NCBI RefSeq assembly: GCF_013112485.1
Contig: NZ_JABFHG010000001.1
Coordinates: 638,910 to 702,909 of the forward strand
DNA from: Roseicella sp. DB1501
GTDB taxonomy: Bacteria; Pseudomonadota; Alphaproteobacteria; Acetobacterales; Acetobacteraceae
Direction: 5' to 3'
Length of the DNA: 64,000 bases
Shown here: positions 1-8,730 of the stretch, piece after piece
Layout: each line of letters opens with the position of its first letter
How positions within the stretch are numbered: the stretch's first letter is position 1
Notes under the pieces: generated by a model
What the model was told of the DNA's origin: nothing
The model's database searches: none
The model's input: only the letters and a program-made list of their open reading frames with translations
Position numbers and translations under genes: made by a program

Positions 1-2
1 AG

Positions 3-872
3 GTCGTCGACCTGACCCCACTCGCTGGTCTCGCCTCGCTCCAGCGCCTCGACTGCTCCGACACCCAGGTTGCCGACCTGACCCCGATCGCCGGTCTCGC
101 CGCGCTCCAAAGCCTCGGCTGCTCCGGCACCCAGGTCGCCGACCTGACCCCGATCGCCGGTCTCGCCGCGCTCCAAAGCCTCGGCTGCTCCGGCACCCAG
201 GTCGCCGACCTGACCCCTCTCGCCCGCCTCGCTGCACTCCAAAGCCTCGGCTGCTCCCGCACCCAGGTCGCCGACCTGACCCCGATCGCCGGCCTCACGG
301 CGCTCCAGCGCCTCGACTGCTACGACACCCCGGTTGCCAACCTGGCCCCGCTCTCCAGCCTCACCGCGCTCCAGAGCCTCGACTGCTCAGACACCCAGGT
401 CGCCGACCTGACCCCGATCGCCGGCCTCGATGCGCTCCAGCACCTCGACTGCTCCAGCACCCAGGTCGCCGACCTGACCCCGATCGCCGGCCTCACGGCG
501 CTCCGGAGCCTCGACTGCTCAGACACCCAGGTCGCCAACCTGACCCCGATCGCCGGCCTCACGGCGCTCCGGAGCCTCGACTGCTCAGACACCCAGGTCG
601 CCAACCTGACCCCGATCGCCGGCCTGACAATGCTCTGGAGCCTCGACTGCTCCAGCACCCAGGTCGCCGACCTGACCCCGATCGCCGGCCTGACAATGCT
701 CTGGAGCCTCGACTGCTTCCGCACCCAGGTCGCCAACCTGACCCCGATCGCCGGCCTCGATGCGCTCCAGCGCCTCGACTGCTCCAGCACCCAGGTCGCC
801 GACCTGACCCCGATCGCCGGCCTCACGGCGCTCCGGAGCCTCGACTGCTCCAGCACCCAGGTGACCGACTTG
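3..872 (+). repeat. 66-bp tandem repeat array encoding LRRs
   Basis: A 66-bp unit recurs about 13 times in frame, visible as the core ACCCAGGTCGCCGACCTGAC at roughly 126, 192, 258, 390, 456, 654 and 786, with single-base variants between them. Units at 483-548 and 549-614 are identical, and the two units starting near 621 and 687 are nearly so, which points to recent duplication by slippage or unequal recombination. The array runs off the left edge of the window. Confidence 0.9.
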
Positions 873-2216
873 GCGCCGGTCCTGTCGGTAAGCCGATTGA
901 TCCAGCTCGAATGCCGGAGTCTCGGCCTTCGCAAGGTGCCTGAGCAGATCGACAGACTGGAACGGCTCTACCGGCTCGATCTGCGAAACAACGCTCTCAC
1001 CTCCCTGCCAAGGTCACTGGGCCGCCTGACCGCGCTCGGCAACAATCCCGGCGATCCGAATTACGGCGGCGGCCTGCATCTTCAGGACAACCCGTTGGAG
1101 CCGCCGCTGCCGCAGCTCATCGCGCCCGGCGAGCCGGAGGCGACGCGGAACGTGCTCGCCTGGCTGCGGGGGGAGCTGGAGCCCGCGGCGCCGGACGCCA
1201 TCGCCGATCCCCTGGCCATGCTGCCGGCCCTGCCGCAACAGGGCGCCGGCGGCCAGGTCGTTCTCGATGCGGCCGGCGCCATCGCCTTCGCCCCGCCCGG
1301 CGATCTCGACGCGGAGGGCAACAACCTCCGCCGCCTGCGCAGCCTGCATCCCGAGCTGTGCGACCTCGCCCGCACCCTGAGGGCGGCGCTCGACCGGGAC
1401 AATCGGCCGCACGATTTCCTGCTCGGGCGCGTGGGCCCCTATCTGCACCTGCTCGACCGGCCCTTGGCCGAGGTGGATTTCGACCGGCTGTTCAATGCCG
1501 GCGTCCGCTTGGAGAATGCCATCCGTGCCACCGGCCGGCAGATCGCGGCCGGGGAGTTGCCGCCGCTGGGCCTGGAGGCGGATGAGGCCGCGGAATCGCT
1601 CCTCAGCCTGCATGCGCTGTTCATCCTGGCGACGCGCACCGGGCAAGAGGCGCTGGAGGAAGCGCCGCGCTACACGCTGACGCAGACGGAGCTGGCGGAA
1701 CTCCGCGCCGCCATCGGCGCCTTCGTCGCGGCGACGCAGGGGGAGCCGACCCTCGTGAAGCCGGAAGTCGCCGCGGCGCTGCGCGAGAACGCGCCTGAGA
1801 TCGGCGCCGGCGCGCATCCCGAGCGGAGCACGCTGGTCGGCGCCGGCATGGCGCGCAATGTCACCATCGTCTCCGTCGCCGCCGGCCTCGCCTTCGCCGC
1901 CACCGCCGTGCCCCTGGCCGCGCTGGGCCCCGCCGGCGGCTTGGCCGGCAGCCCCGCGACGCTGGTGGCGATCGAGGCGCTGAAGAAATCGAAGCCCTTC
2001 GCCGCGGTGATCGACGCGCTGCGCGGCTACCTGGACCGCGCGGCAGAGACACCGAGCCGGGATGCGCTCGCCGCGCTCGGCCGGCACCGGGAATTCGCGC
2101 TGCGCCTCGAACCTGTCCTCCGCCGGCTGGCCGCGTTCGGCGGCCAGTTCGGCTTCCTCGACCGCGCCCTCGACCGCCTGCGCGAACCCCTGCCGCCCCC
2201 ATCTCCGCGAGACTGA
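3..2216 (+). CDS. Leucine-rich repeat protein, 5' end outside window
   Basis: The frame is open from the first bases, so the true start lies upstream; about 737 residues are visible. The first ~290 residues are some 13 LRR units of 22 residues each, of the type VADLTPIAGLxALxSLDCSx, carrying a regular Cys (an internalin-like spacing). Two more degenerate LRRs follow (LRKVPEQIDRL, LTSLPRSLGRL). Next comes a linker ending in NVLAWLRGE that resembles the segment joining LRRs to the Roc GTPase in Roco proteins, but no GxxxxGK[ST] P-loop follows. The C-terminal ~400 residues are mostly helical, with one Ala/Val-rich stretch near codons 1858-1930 that could be a membrane segment, and match no family I recognise. 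The LRR part suggests protein-protein binding; the biological role is unknown. The next gene starts 112 bp downstream. Confidence 0.85.
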   Translation, partial: VVDLTPLAGLASLQRLDCSDTQVADLTPIAGLAALQSLGCSGTQVADLTPIAGLAALQSLGCSGTQVADLTPLARLAALQSLGCSRTQVADLTPIAGLTALQRLDCYDTPVANLAPLSSLTALQSLDCSDTQVADLTPIAGLDALQHLDCSSTQVADLTPIAGLTALRSLDCSDTQVANLTPIAGLTALRSLDCSDTQVANLTPIAGLTMLWSLDCSSTQVADLTPIAGLTMLWSLDCFRTQVANLTPIAGLDALQRLDCSSTQVADLTPIAGLTALRSLDCSSTQVTDLAPVLSVSRLIQLECRSLGLRKVPEQIDRLERLYRLDLRNNALTSLPRSLGRLTALGNNPGDPNYGGGLHLQDNPLEPPLPQLIAPGEPEATRNVLAWLRGELEPAAPDAIADPLAMLPALPQQGAGGQVVLDAAGAIAFAPPGDLDAEGNNLRRLRSLHPELCDLARTLRAALDRDNRPHDFLLGRVGPYLHLLDRPLAEVDFDRLFNAGVRLENAIRATGRQIAAGELPPLGLEADEAAESLLSLHALFILATRTGQEALEEAPRYTLTQTELAELRAAIGAFVAATQGEPTLVKPEVAAALRENAPEIGAGAHPERSTLVGAGMARNVTIVSVAAGLAFAATAVPLAALGPAGGLAGSPATLVAIEALKKSKPFAAVIDALRGYLDRAAETPSRDALAALGRHREFALRLEPVLRRLAAFGGQFGFLDRALDRLREPLPPPSPRD

Positions 2217-2328
2217 CGGGTTCCAAGCGCCTTTCGGCCCCGGGCAGGTGGGGTTCGGCGAGGGCCGCGCCCTCCCGAAGCGGGCGCCCCAGGCTAAGCT
2301 CCTGCCCTCATTGCCCGGAGCCCGCCGC

Positions 2329-3282
2329 ATGACCCGCCGCCTCACCCTCGCCGCCGCCCAGCTCGGCCCCATCCAGAAGGCCGAGGGCCGGGAGGTCGCG
2401 GTCGGCCGCATGGTGCGGCTGATGGAGACGGCGCATCGCCGTGGCGCCGAGGTGGTGGTCTTCCCCGAGCTGGCCCTGACCACCTTCTTCCCCCGCTGGT
2501 ACGAGGAGGAGCTGGCGGCGGCGGACCACTGGTACGAAGCCGCCCTCCCCTCGCCGGCCACCGCGCCGCTCTTCGCGGCGGCGCGGCGCTACGGCATCGG
2601 CTTCCATCTCGGCTATGCCGAGAAGACGCCGGATGGAAGGCGCTTCAACACCGCCGCCTACGTCCATCCGAGCGGCGAGGTCGTGCTGAAATACCGCAAG
2701 GTGCACCTGCCCGGGCACCAGGAGTTCGACCCGCAGCGCCGGGTGCAGCATCTCGAGAAGCGCTATTTCGCGGTGGGCGATCTCGGCTTCCCGGTGGTCC
2801 GCGCCCCGGTCGGCGGCACCGAGGCCAATATCGGCATGCTGATCTGCAACGACCGCCGCTGGCCGGAGGCCTGGCGGGTGCTCGGGCTGCAGCAGGTCGA
2901 GCTGGTCATGCTGGGCTACAACACGCCGAGCCTGAACATGGAGAACAGGGGCTTCGAGGCGCACCACCTGCGCGTCTTCCACAGCCATCTTTCGGTCCAG
3001 GCGGGGTGTTACCAGAATGCCTGCTTCGCCGCCGCCGTCGCCAAGGCGGGGACCGAGGACGGGCACGAACTCTTCAGCCATTCCATCATCGTCAACCCGC
3101 AGGGCGAGATCATGGCCCAGGCGACGAGCTGGGCGGACGAGCTGATCCTCGCCGATTGCGACCTCGGCATGTGCGAGCTTGGCCGCCGCACCATCTTCGA
3201 CTTCGCCCGCCACCGCCGGCCCGAGGCCTATGGGCGCATCACCGGCCAGGCCGGCAGCACCGCGCCGCCGCGCCAGGGCTGA
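2329..3282 (+). CDS. N-carbamoyl-D-amino-acid hydrolase (nitrilase superfamily)
   Basis: Encodes 317 residues, the usual size of D-carbamoylases, which hydrolyse N-carbamoyl-D-amino acids to D-amino acid, CO2 and ammonia in hydantoin use. The nitrilase-fold triad is visible: Glu47 in FPELALTTFFP, Lys124 in KYRKVHLPG and Cys173 in LICNDRRWPE. The FPELALTTFFPRW context and the NTPSLNMEN segment are typical of this subfamily rather than of general nitrilases. It is probably cytoplasmic; no signal peptide is seen. The ATG at 2329 is chosen because the conserved beta-strand (LTLAAAQLGP) begins a few residues later. A hydantoin-racemase-like gene lies 4 kb away on the other strand; no hydantoinase is in the window. 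Confidence 0.9.
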   Translation: MTRRLTLAAAQLGPIQKAEGREVAVGRMVRLMETAHRRGAEVVVFPELALTTFFPRWYEEELAAADHWYEAALPSPATAPLFAAARRYGIGFHLGYAEKTPDGRRFNTAAYVHPSGEVVLKYRKVHLPGHQEFDPQRRVQHLEKRYFAVGDLGFPVVRAPVGGTEANIGMLICNDRRWPEAWRVLGLQQVELVMLGYNTPSLNMENRGFEAHHLRVFHSHLSVQAGCYQNACFAAAVAKAGTEDGHELFSHSIIVNPQGEIMAQATSWADELILADCDLGMCELGRRTIFDFARHRRPEAYGRITGQAGSTAPPRQG

Positions 3283-3365
3283 AGCGGCGCCGCGCAACCC
3301 GGACCGGGTCCCGCGCGCTGCGCTTGGCGACGGCGCCGCTGGTGGCGCCCCGGGATGCACCGATC

Positions 3366-3665
3366 ATGCGCCGCCGCCTGTTGCTGACCTGCCTTCCCGC
3401 CACGCTCCTCGGCGCGGCCGCGGGCGCCGAGACGCCGGCCGAGCGGGCCTCGCGCCAGCTACAGCAAGGCGTGCAGCGCGACCGCATCGTGGAGAGCGGC
3501 GGTCCCGAGGGACCGCGGCCGATCCAGCCGAACGCCGCCGCCACGGCGCTGGAGGCGGATCGCCGCTCGATCCAACCCGATGTCGGCCGGCCGGAGGAGA
3601 GCGGCGCGCCGATCAATGGCGGCGAGCAGGCGGCCACCGGCGGCGGTCGCAACCCGCAGCGCTGA
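3366..3665 (+). CDS. Small secreted protein of unknown function
   Basis: Encodes 99 residues. The N-terminus is a clear Sec signal peptide (MRRRLLLTCLPATLLGAAAGA) followed by a hydrophilic, Gly/Pro/Gln-rich and probably disordered chain with the near-repeat RPIQPNA / RSIQPDV. No conserved domain is recognisable. It starts 83 bp after the carbamoylase gene on the same strand and ends 3 bp before the stop of the convergent histidine kinase gene. The signal peptide supports a real gene; the function is unknown. Confidence 0.6.
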   Translation: MRRRLLLTCLPATLLGAAAGAETPAERASRQLQQGVQRDRIVESGGPEGPRPIQPNAAATALEADRRSIQPDVGRPEESGAPINGGEQAATGGGRNPQR

Positions 3666-3668
3666 CCG

Positions 3669-6521
3669 TCAGACCACCGCGCGCGTCTCCAGCACGGCGG
3701 CGATCGCCGCGCGCAGCCCGTCCGGGCCGATCGGCTTGCGGACGAAGCGGTCCATGCCGGCCTCGAGGCATTCCGCCTCCGCCTCGGGCGAGGCATGCGA
3801 CGTCAGGCCGATCACCGGGACGCGGCCGGCCGGCCCCGGCAGGGCGCGGATCGCCCGCGTCGCTTGCACCCCGTCCATCACCGGCATCAGCACGTCCATG
3901 ATCACCAGGTCGTAGGGCCTCGCCTGCAGCGCCGTCAGGGCCTCCTGGCCGTTCTGGACGATGTCCACGGCATGGCCGAGCCGGGCGACGGTGTGGTTGA
4001 TGAGCAGGCGATTGGCCAACACGTCCTCGGCGACCAGGATCCGCAGCGGCCGGTGCCAGGGCCCGGCCGAGGGCGCGGGGAGAGGATCGGCCCGTCGCAG
4101 CAGCACCTCGCAGCGGAAGACGCTGCCCGCCCCGGGCGCGCTCTCGAGGCGGATGCTGCCGCCCATGCGTTCGAGCAGCAGGCGGCAGATGGCGAGGCCG
4201 AGGCCGAGGCCGCCGAAGCGCCGCGCGACGCCGCCCTCGCCCTGGGCGAAGAGGTTGAACAGCCGCTCCTGCGCCTCCGGCAGGATGCCGATGCCGGTAT
4301 CGGCGACGGTGAGGCCGAGCCGCACCGATTCGCCCCCGGCCGAGAGCACGGAGAGCACCACGCGGATGCCGCCCCGCTCGGTGAACTTCACCGCATTGCT
4401 GAGCAGCTTCAGCAGCACCTGGCGCAGCCGCGCGGCATCGCCGATGACGCGCGCGGGCACCGCCTCGGCCACCTCGAAGGACAGGGAGAGCCCCTTCGCC
4501 TCGGCCTGTGGCCGGAGCATCTCGACCACCCCGCCGAGGCTCTCGCGCGGCTCGAAGCTCTCGGCCAGCAGCGGCATCTCGCCGCGTTCGAGCCGGGTGA
4601 CGTCGAGGATGTCGTCGACCAGCGCGAGCAGATGGTTGCCCGCCTCGTGGATCAGCCGCAGGTACTGCGCCTGGGCCTCCGGGGGGTGCTGGTCGAGCAG
4701 CAGGCTGGAGAGGCCGATCACCGCGTTCAGCGGCGTGCGCAGCTCATGGCTCACCATGGCAAGGAATTCGGTGCGCGCCCGGGCATTGGCCTCGGCGGCC
4801 AGCCGCGCGGTCTCCTGCGCCGCGGCGGCGGCGCGGCGCTCGCTGACATCGGTATAGGTGCGCACCGCCCGGCCATCGGCGAGTACGGTGGTGCGCACCT
4901 CGATCACCCGGCCGTTGCGCAGCTGCCGCTCGTAGGTCGGGATCACCGGCGGCCGCTCGGCCAGCACCATGCGGGTGCCGCCGCCGATATCGGGCGCATC
5001 GGCCAGGTCGCCGCGCTCGACCTGCACCCGGTAGATCTCCCGCACATCGGTTCCCGGCCGGCCGAGCGCCTCCGGCAGGTCCAGCATCTCGCGCGCCCGC
5101 CGGGTCATCACCACGATCCGGTTCTCGGCATCGACCATCAGGACGCCGTGCGGGACGTTCTCGATGGCCGCGGCGAGCGCCGCCTCCGCCGTCACGGCGC
5201 GGTCGCGCGCCTCCGCCAGGATCCTGGCGGCCTGCCGCGGCGCGGTCAGGTCGGTATAGGTGCGGACATGGCTGCCATCCGGCAGGTGCTCGGTCCGGAT
5301 CTCGAGGACCGTGCCGTTTGGGCGCACCCGTTCGTAGATGTCGGGCGGGGCGCCCGGCGCCGAGGCGATGCTGCGGATATGCGGATCCGGCACCTGCTCC
5401 CGGCCGAACTCGCCCGATGCCACCTGCCAGTCGATGATGTCGCGCAGCGGCCGGCCCGGCACGGCGAGCTCCGGCGGCAGGCCGAGCAGCTCGATCGCGC
5501 GGGCATTCGCCAGGGCGACGCGCCCGAGGAGATCGACCATCAGGATGCCCTGGCTGATATGGCCGACCGCCGCCTCGAGCACGGCCTGCGTCCGGCCCGC
5601 GGCGCGGCGCCGCTGCGCGAGCAGGACCGAGACCATCACGATCAGGAAGGAGAGGAGCAGCCCGAGCAGCAGCAGCCGGTTGCGGTCGCTCCGCACCGGC
5701 GCCAGCACCTCCGAGGCCGGCAGCCCGACCATCGCCACCAGGTCCTGGCCGGCGACCCGGCGCAGCGTGACGAAGCGCTCCACCCCGTCCACTGCCATTG
5801 TCAGGCGGCGCGAGACCTGCATCTCGCCGGGCGGGACCTGCGTCTCCGCATCGCGCGGGATGCTGCGACCGGTCATGCCCGATTCCGGCGCCCAGGCGCG
5901 GACGATCCCATCCGCCCCGATCAGGGCGACGACGCCGCCGATGTCGAGCTCGCGGTAGAGGCGGAGGAAGCTGGCGGCATCGACGCCGAAGAGCACGACG
6001 CCGGCCACCGCGCCGTCGCGGTGCAGGGGCCGGGAGAAGGCGAGCACCCGCCGCCGCGACAGCCGGCCGATGAAGGGCGCGCTGATGAACAGGCGATCCT
6101 CGTCCGGATGATCCAGATGGAAGCGGAAGGCGGGAAGGTCGGAGCGGTCGATGTCGTCGAGAGGCGTCCCCGGCAGCCCGACCCGCATGCGTCCGTCGGG
6201 CCCGATCACCATCCCGGTCGGGATGTCGCCCGTGGCGCCGAGGCCGCTCCAGGCGCCGAAGCCGAACCCCTCCGGGTCGCGGGCATGGAGCGCCTGCGCG
6301 GCGCGCAGCCGGGCATCGATGGCCTCGATTCGACCGGCGACCTGCGCCTCGACGGTGCGCACCATGTTGGCGGTGTCGCGGAAGGCGGCGGCGATCGCCA
6401 TCCGCTCGTCGCCGTGGATGGTCAGGATGATCGCCCCCCAGAGCAGGGCGAGCAGGGCCGCGGCCGCCAGCCCCACATCCAGGCAGCGCCAGGCACGCGC
6501 GGACGGATGCGCTGCCGTCAT
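3669..6521 (-). CDS. Hybrid sensor histidine kinase (CACHE-like, two PAS, HisKA, HATPase, receiver)
   Basis: About 950 residues from the chosen ATG. Order: TM helix ~15-35, a periplasmic sensor of ~240 residues, TM helix ~282-303, two PAS-like domains (~310-430 and ~450-560, each closing with RTYTD), HisKA with His592 in MVSHELRTPLNA, HATPase with Asn709 in KLLSNAVKF and glycine boxes DTGIG and GLGLGLA, then a C-terminal receiver with phospho-acceptor Asp876 in LVIMDVLMPVMDG. It should autophosphorylate on His and pass phosphate to its own receiver; the partner and signal are unknown. The frame is open to 6641 with an ATG there, but those 40 extra residues are low-complexity and lie before the TM helix, so 6521 is preferred. 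The gene sits between the carbamoylase and racemase genes. Confidence 0.9.
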   Translation of the reverse strand: MTAAHPSARAWRCLDVGLAAAALLALLWGAIILTIHGDERMAIAAAFRDTANMVRTVEAQVAGRIEAIDARLRAAQALHARDPEGFGFGAWSGLGATGDIPTGMVIGPDGRMRVGLPGTPLDDIDRSDLPAFRFHLDHPDEDRLFISAPFIGRLSRRRVLAFSRPLHRDGAVAGVVLFGVDAASFLRLYRELDIGGVVALIGADGIVRAWAPESGMTGRSIPRDAETQVPPGEMQVSRRLTMAVDGVERFVTLRRVAGQDLVAMVGLPASEVLAPVRSDRNRLLLLGLLLSFLIVMVSVLLAQRRRAAGRTQAVLEAAVGHISQGILMVDLLGRVALANARAIELLGLPPELAVPGRPLRDIIDWQVASGEFGREQVPDPHIRSIASAPGAPPDIYERVRPNGTVLEIRTEHLPDGSHVRTYTDLTAPRQAARILAEARDRAVTAEAALAAAIENVPHGVLMVDAENRIVVMTRRAREMLDLPEALGRPGTDVREIYRVQVERGDLADAPDIGGGTRMVLAERPPVIPTYERQLRNGRVIEVRTTVLADGRAVRTYTDVSERRAAAAAQETARLAAEANARARTEFLAMVSHELRTPLNAVIGLSSLLLDQHPPEAQAQYLRLIHEAGNHLLALVDDILDVTRLERGEMPLLAESFEPRESLGGVVEMLRPQAEAKGLSLSFEVAEAVPARVIGDAARLRQVLLKLLSNAVKFTERGGIRVVLSVLSAGGESVRLGLTVADTGIGILPEAQERLFNLFAQGEGGVARRFGGLGLGLAICRLLLERMGGSIRLESAPGAGSVFRCEVLLRRADPLPAPSAGPWHRPLRILVAEDVLANRLLINHTVARLGHAVDIVQNGQEALTALQARPYDLVIMDVLMPVMDGVQATRAIRALPGPAGRVPVIGLTSHASPEAEAECLEAGMDRFVRKPIGPDGLRAAIAAVLETRAVV

Positions 6522-6665
6522 CCGGATCGGCGCCGCGCGCCGGGATGCGGCCGAGCCTGCCTCTCCGGCATCGCTGCTGCGATCGGGACCATCGCCATCA
6601 GGGAAGCCCGCCCACCGCCGGATTGCAACCATCGGCTGCAAGCTCGCCGCGGCGGCCGGGATGGC

Positions 6666-7331
6666 TCATGCGGCGGGCACCTCCCGCTCGCCGAGCGCGG
6701 CGAGCAGCGCCATGGCGCCGGCCGCGCGGCAGGGCTCGATGACCGGCCGGCCGGCCGCCTCGGCGGCCAGCGCGGCATGCCCGGCGAGACCGGTGCAACC
6801 GAGGATGATCGTCTCCGCCCCGGCCTCGGCCAGCCGGCGCGCCGCCGCCGCGATGCGCGCGCGCGGCGCCTCCGGCTCGGTCAGCACCGCCATCGGCAGG
6901 TCGAGCGGCACCCAGCCGGCGAGCCGCGCCTCCAGCCCCATGGCCTGCAAGGCCCGGCGCTGCCGCGCCTCGCTCGCCGCGACGAAGCCGAGGATGCCGA
7001 AGCGCTCGGCGCGGCTGACCGCGGCCGCGACCGCGCAGCGGAACATGCCGAGCACCGGGCGTGGCGTCGCCGCCCGCACCGCCTCCAGCCCCGGATCGGA
7101 GACGCAGGCGATCACATAGGCCGCCGCCGGCTGGCGCTCGACCATCCGGCAGAGCGGCAGGGCGACGGCGTGCCAGTCCTCCCAGCTGGCGATGGCGGGC
7201 GGCCCGGCCGGCAGCTCCGCGACCTCGAGCCGCAGCCCCGCCGGCATCGGCAGGGAGGCCATCGCCGCGGCGATGCCCTTGGTGCAGGAGCGGGTGGTGT
7301 TGGGGTTGATGACGAGGATGCGCTCGGACAT
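6666..7331 (-). CDS. Asp/Glu/hydantoin racemase family protein
   Basis: Encodes 221 residues. The N-terminal ILVINPNTT, Cys76 in VIACVSDPGL and Cys179 in IILGCTGLAG are the hallmarks of hydantoin racemases, where the two cysteines act as acid/base pair from opposite faces. The likely role is racemising 5-substituted hydantoins or a related small molecule in the cytoplasm. With the D-carbamoylase at 2329 it would supply the D-isomer branch of hydantoin use, but the two genes are on opposite strands and a hydantoinase is missing here, so the pathway link is an inference. The frame extends upstream to 7592, but that part includes a repeat element; the ATG at 7331 is preceded by GCGAGG and begins the conserved fold. 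Confidence 0.8.
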   Translation of the reverse strand: MSERILVINPNTTRSCTKGIAAAMASLPMPAGLRLEVAELPAGPPAIASWEDWHAVALPLCRMVERQPAAAYVIACVSDPGLEAVRAATPRPVLGMFRCAVAAAVSRAERFGILGFVAASEARQRRALQAMGLEARLAGWVPLDLPMAVLTEPEAPRARIAAAARRLAEAGAETIILGCTGLAGHAALAAEAAGRPVIEPCRAAGAMALLAALGEREVPAA

Positions 7332-7752
7332 GCCGCGAGCCTCGCCCCCATTGCGGCGGCGAGGCAAGCCCGGTCCCTGGTTTGATCCCTCGGCCTGATC
7401 CCAGGACCATGATCCGCTCACGCGGGGTCGCGGACCATGGTTCAGGCCGGTGTTCGGTCGCGTGAGCCACGCTTTCCGGCGAGTCCACCTCAAGCGATCA
7501 CGCTCCAGGGCCACCCAGGGATGCGGGGAACGCGGGGCTGCATCGCGGCGCTTGATCGGGGATGGGTGGAGGGCCGATATTGCATTGCACAAACGTCCGC
7601 ATCGGCCCTGCGGAGACAGGTCAGGCTGGCCGCGTTACTGTCCTGCCCGCGAGGTTCGCGGGTTCACCCACGACTGCCGCGGACCAGTAGGCCACCAGCA
7701 TTTCGACCATGCCCATATCGGGTACCGGCCGCCGGACAGGAGGAATACCACC
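7332..7752. other. 421-bp intergenic region
   Basis: Holds a family-A repeat (7405-7507) and, further right, the TGC-rich stretch TATTGCATTGCACAA at 7578-7592. A strong AGGAGG ribosome site (7738-7743) serves the DUF983 gene. I see no other gene; the open frames here overlap the repeat and have no conserved content. Confidence 0.6.
7405..7507 (+). repeat. Family-A intergenic repeat, copy 1
   Basis: 103 bp, forward orientation. It begins GACCATGATCCGC, whose inverted partner GCGGACCATGG lies about 12 bases on (stem 1), and ends with ...CACCTCAAGCGATCACGCTCCA. Copies 2, 3 and 4 are at 11640, 37724 (inverted) and 45500 (inverted). It lies upstream of the racemase gene on the minus strand. Confidence 0.85.
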
Positions 7753-8214
7753 ATGCGCTGGAGCCCCGAGAGCGCCGTTGCGACCGCCGCGCCCGCGCTC
7801 GCGCCACCGCCGCTGCTGCTCGCGGTGCGCCGCGGGCTGATGAACCGCTGCCCCTTCTGCGGCCTCGGCCGGGTCTTCGCCGGCTATCTGCGGGTGGTGC
7901 CGGAATGCAGCCATTGCCACGCGCCGCTCGGCCTGTTGCGGGCGGATGACGCGCCGCCCTATTTCACCATCTTCCTGGCCGGGCACATCCTGGTGCCGAT
8001 CGTGCTCTGGGTGGAGAAGGCCTACCAGCCGCCGATGTGGCTGCACATGGTGGTCTGGCTGCCGCTCTTCGCCATCATCTGCACGCTGCTGCTGCGGCCG
8101 ATCAAGGGCGCGGTGGTGGGCTGGATGAGCACGCTCGGCTTCATGGCCGCTGAGCAGGAGGCGGCGCTGGCCCCGCAGGGCCGCGACCCTCGCGGCGGCA
8201 CCCCGCATGGCTGA
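7753..8214 (+). CDS. DUF983 family membrane protein
   Basis: Encodes 153 residues. A zinc-ribbon-like motif (CPFCGLGRVF, then CSHCHAPLG 24 residues later) precedes two hydrophobic helices (FTIFLAGHILVPIVLWV and MVVWLPLFAIICTLLL). This arrangement matches the DUF983 family, which is widespread in alphaproteobacteria and often near cytochrome oxidase genes; its molecular role is not settled. AGGAGG lies 9 bases before the ATG. The last 8 bases overlap the next gene, so the two are probably co-transcribed and translationally coupled. Confidence 0.85.
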   Translation: MRWSPESAVATAAPALAPPPLLLAVRRGLMNRCPFCGLGRVFAGYLRVVPECSHCHAPLGLLRADDAPPYFTIFLAGHILVPIVLWVEKAYQPPMWLHMVVWLPLFAIICTLLLRPIKGAVVGWMSTLGFMAAEQEAALAPQGRDPRGGTPHG

Positions 8215-8728
8215 GCCATCCCGCGGCGGCGGCGCGGCGATGCCGGCCGAGGCAGAGCCGGCGCAGCGACGCCTCACTGACATCCTCCTGCCGGACGCGA
8301 CCGCCCTGCCCTCGGCCTATGCCGAGGCCGACCGGCGGCAGGCGGTGGCCGACCTCCTCACCGACAACCGCTTCGACCCGATCGGCGTGCCGGGCGGCCC
8401 CTTCGCGCTGTATCTCTGCGTCCGGGAGGGGCGCCTCGTCTTCGATATCCGCGACGGGCAGGACACGCCGGTGCGGGCCGTGGCGCTCGCCCTCGGGCCC
8501 TTCCGGCGGCTGATCAAGGATTACCACCTGATTGTCGAGAGCCATGAGCAGGCGGTGGCCGAGGGCGGCCACGAGGCGCGCATCCAGGCGATCGACATGG
8601 GCCGGCGCGGCCTGCACAACGAGGGCGCCGAGTTGCTGATGCAGCGCCTCGAGGGCCGCATCGGCCTCGATTTCGAGACGGCGCGGCGGCTCTTCACCCT
8701 GGTCTGCGCGCTGCATCAACGGATCTGA
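8207..8728 (+). CDS. UPF0262 family protein
   Basis: Encodes 173 residues. The core from RLTDILLPD through FDIRD, LGPFRRLIKDYHLIVESHEQA and RGLHNEGAELL to the C-terminal FTLVCALHQRI is characteristic of UPF0262, a family nearly confined to alphaproteobacteria and of unknown function. It is soluble, with no signal peptide. It overlaps the DUF983 gene by 8 bp and is followed directly by a family-B repeat. The start may be the later ATG at codon 12, since the first residues (Gly/Ala-rich) are not conserved in character. Confidence 0.85.
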   Translation: MAEPSRGGGAAMPAEAEPAQRRLTDILLPDATALPSAYAEADRRQAVADLLTDNRFDPIGVPGGPFALYLCVREGRLVFDIRDGQDTPVRAVALALGPFRRLIKDYHLIVESHEQAVAEGGHEARIQAIDMGRRGLHNEGAELLMQRLEGRIGLDFETARRLFTLVCALHQRI

Positions 8729-8730
8729 GG

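Noticed and set aside
320..934. Long minus-strand open frame with 22-residue repeats over the LRR array
   Set aside because: It is the antisense of the LRR tandem repeat; its repeats mirror the plus-strand gene and it has no recognisable domain.
3795..7385. 1196-residue plus-strand open frame
   Set aside because: It is the antisense shadow of the hybrid kinase and racemase genes, rich in His/Arg/Gln with no domain; high GC produces such frames.
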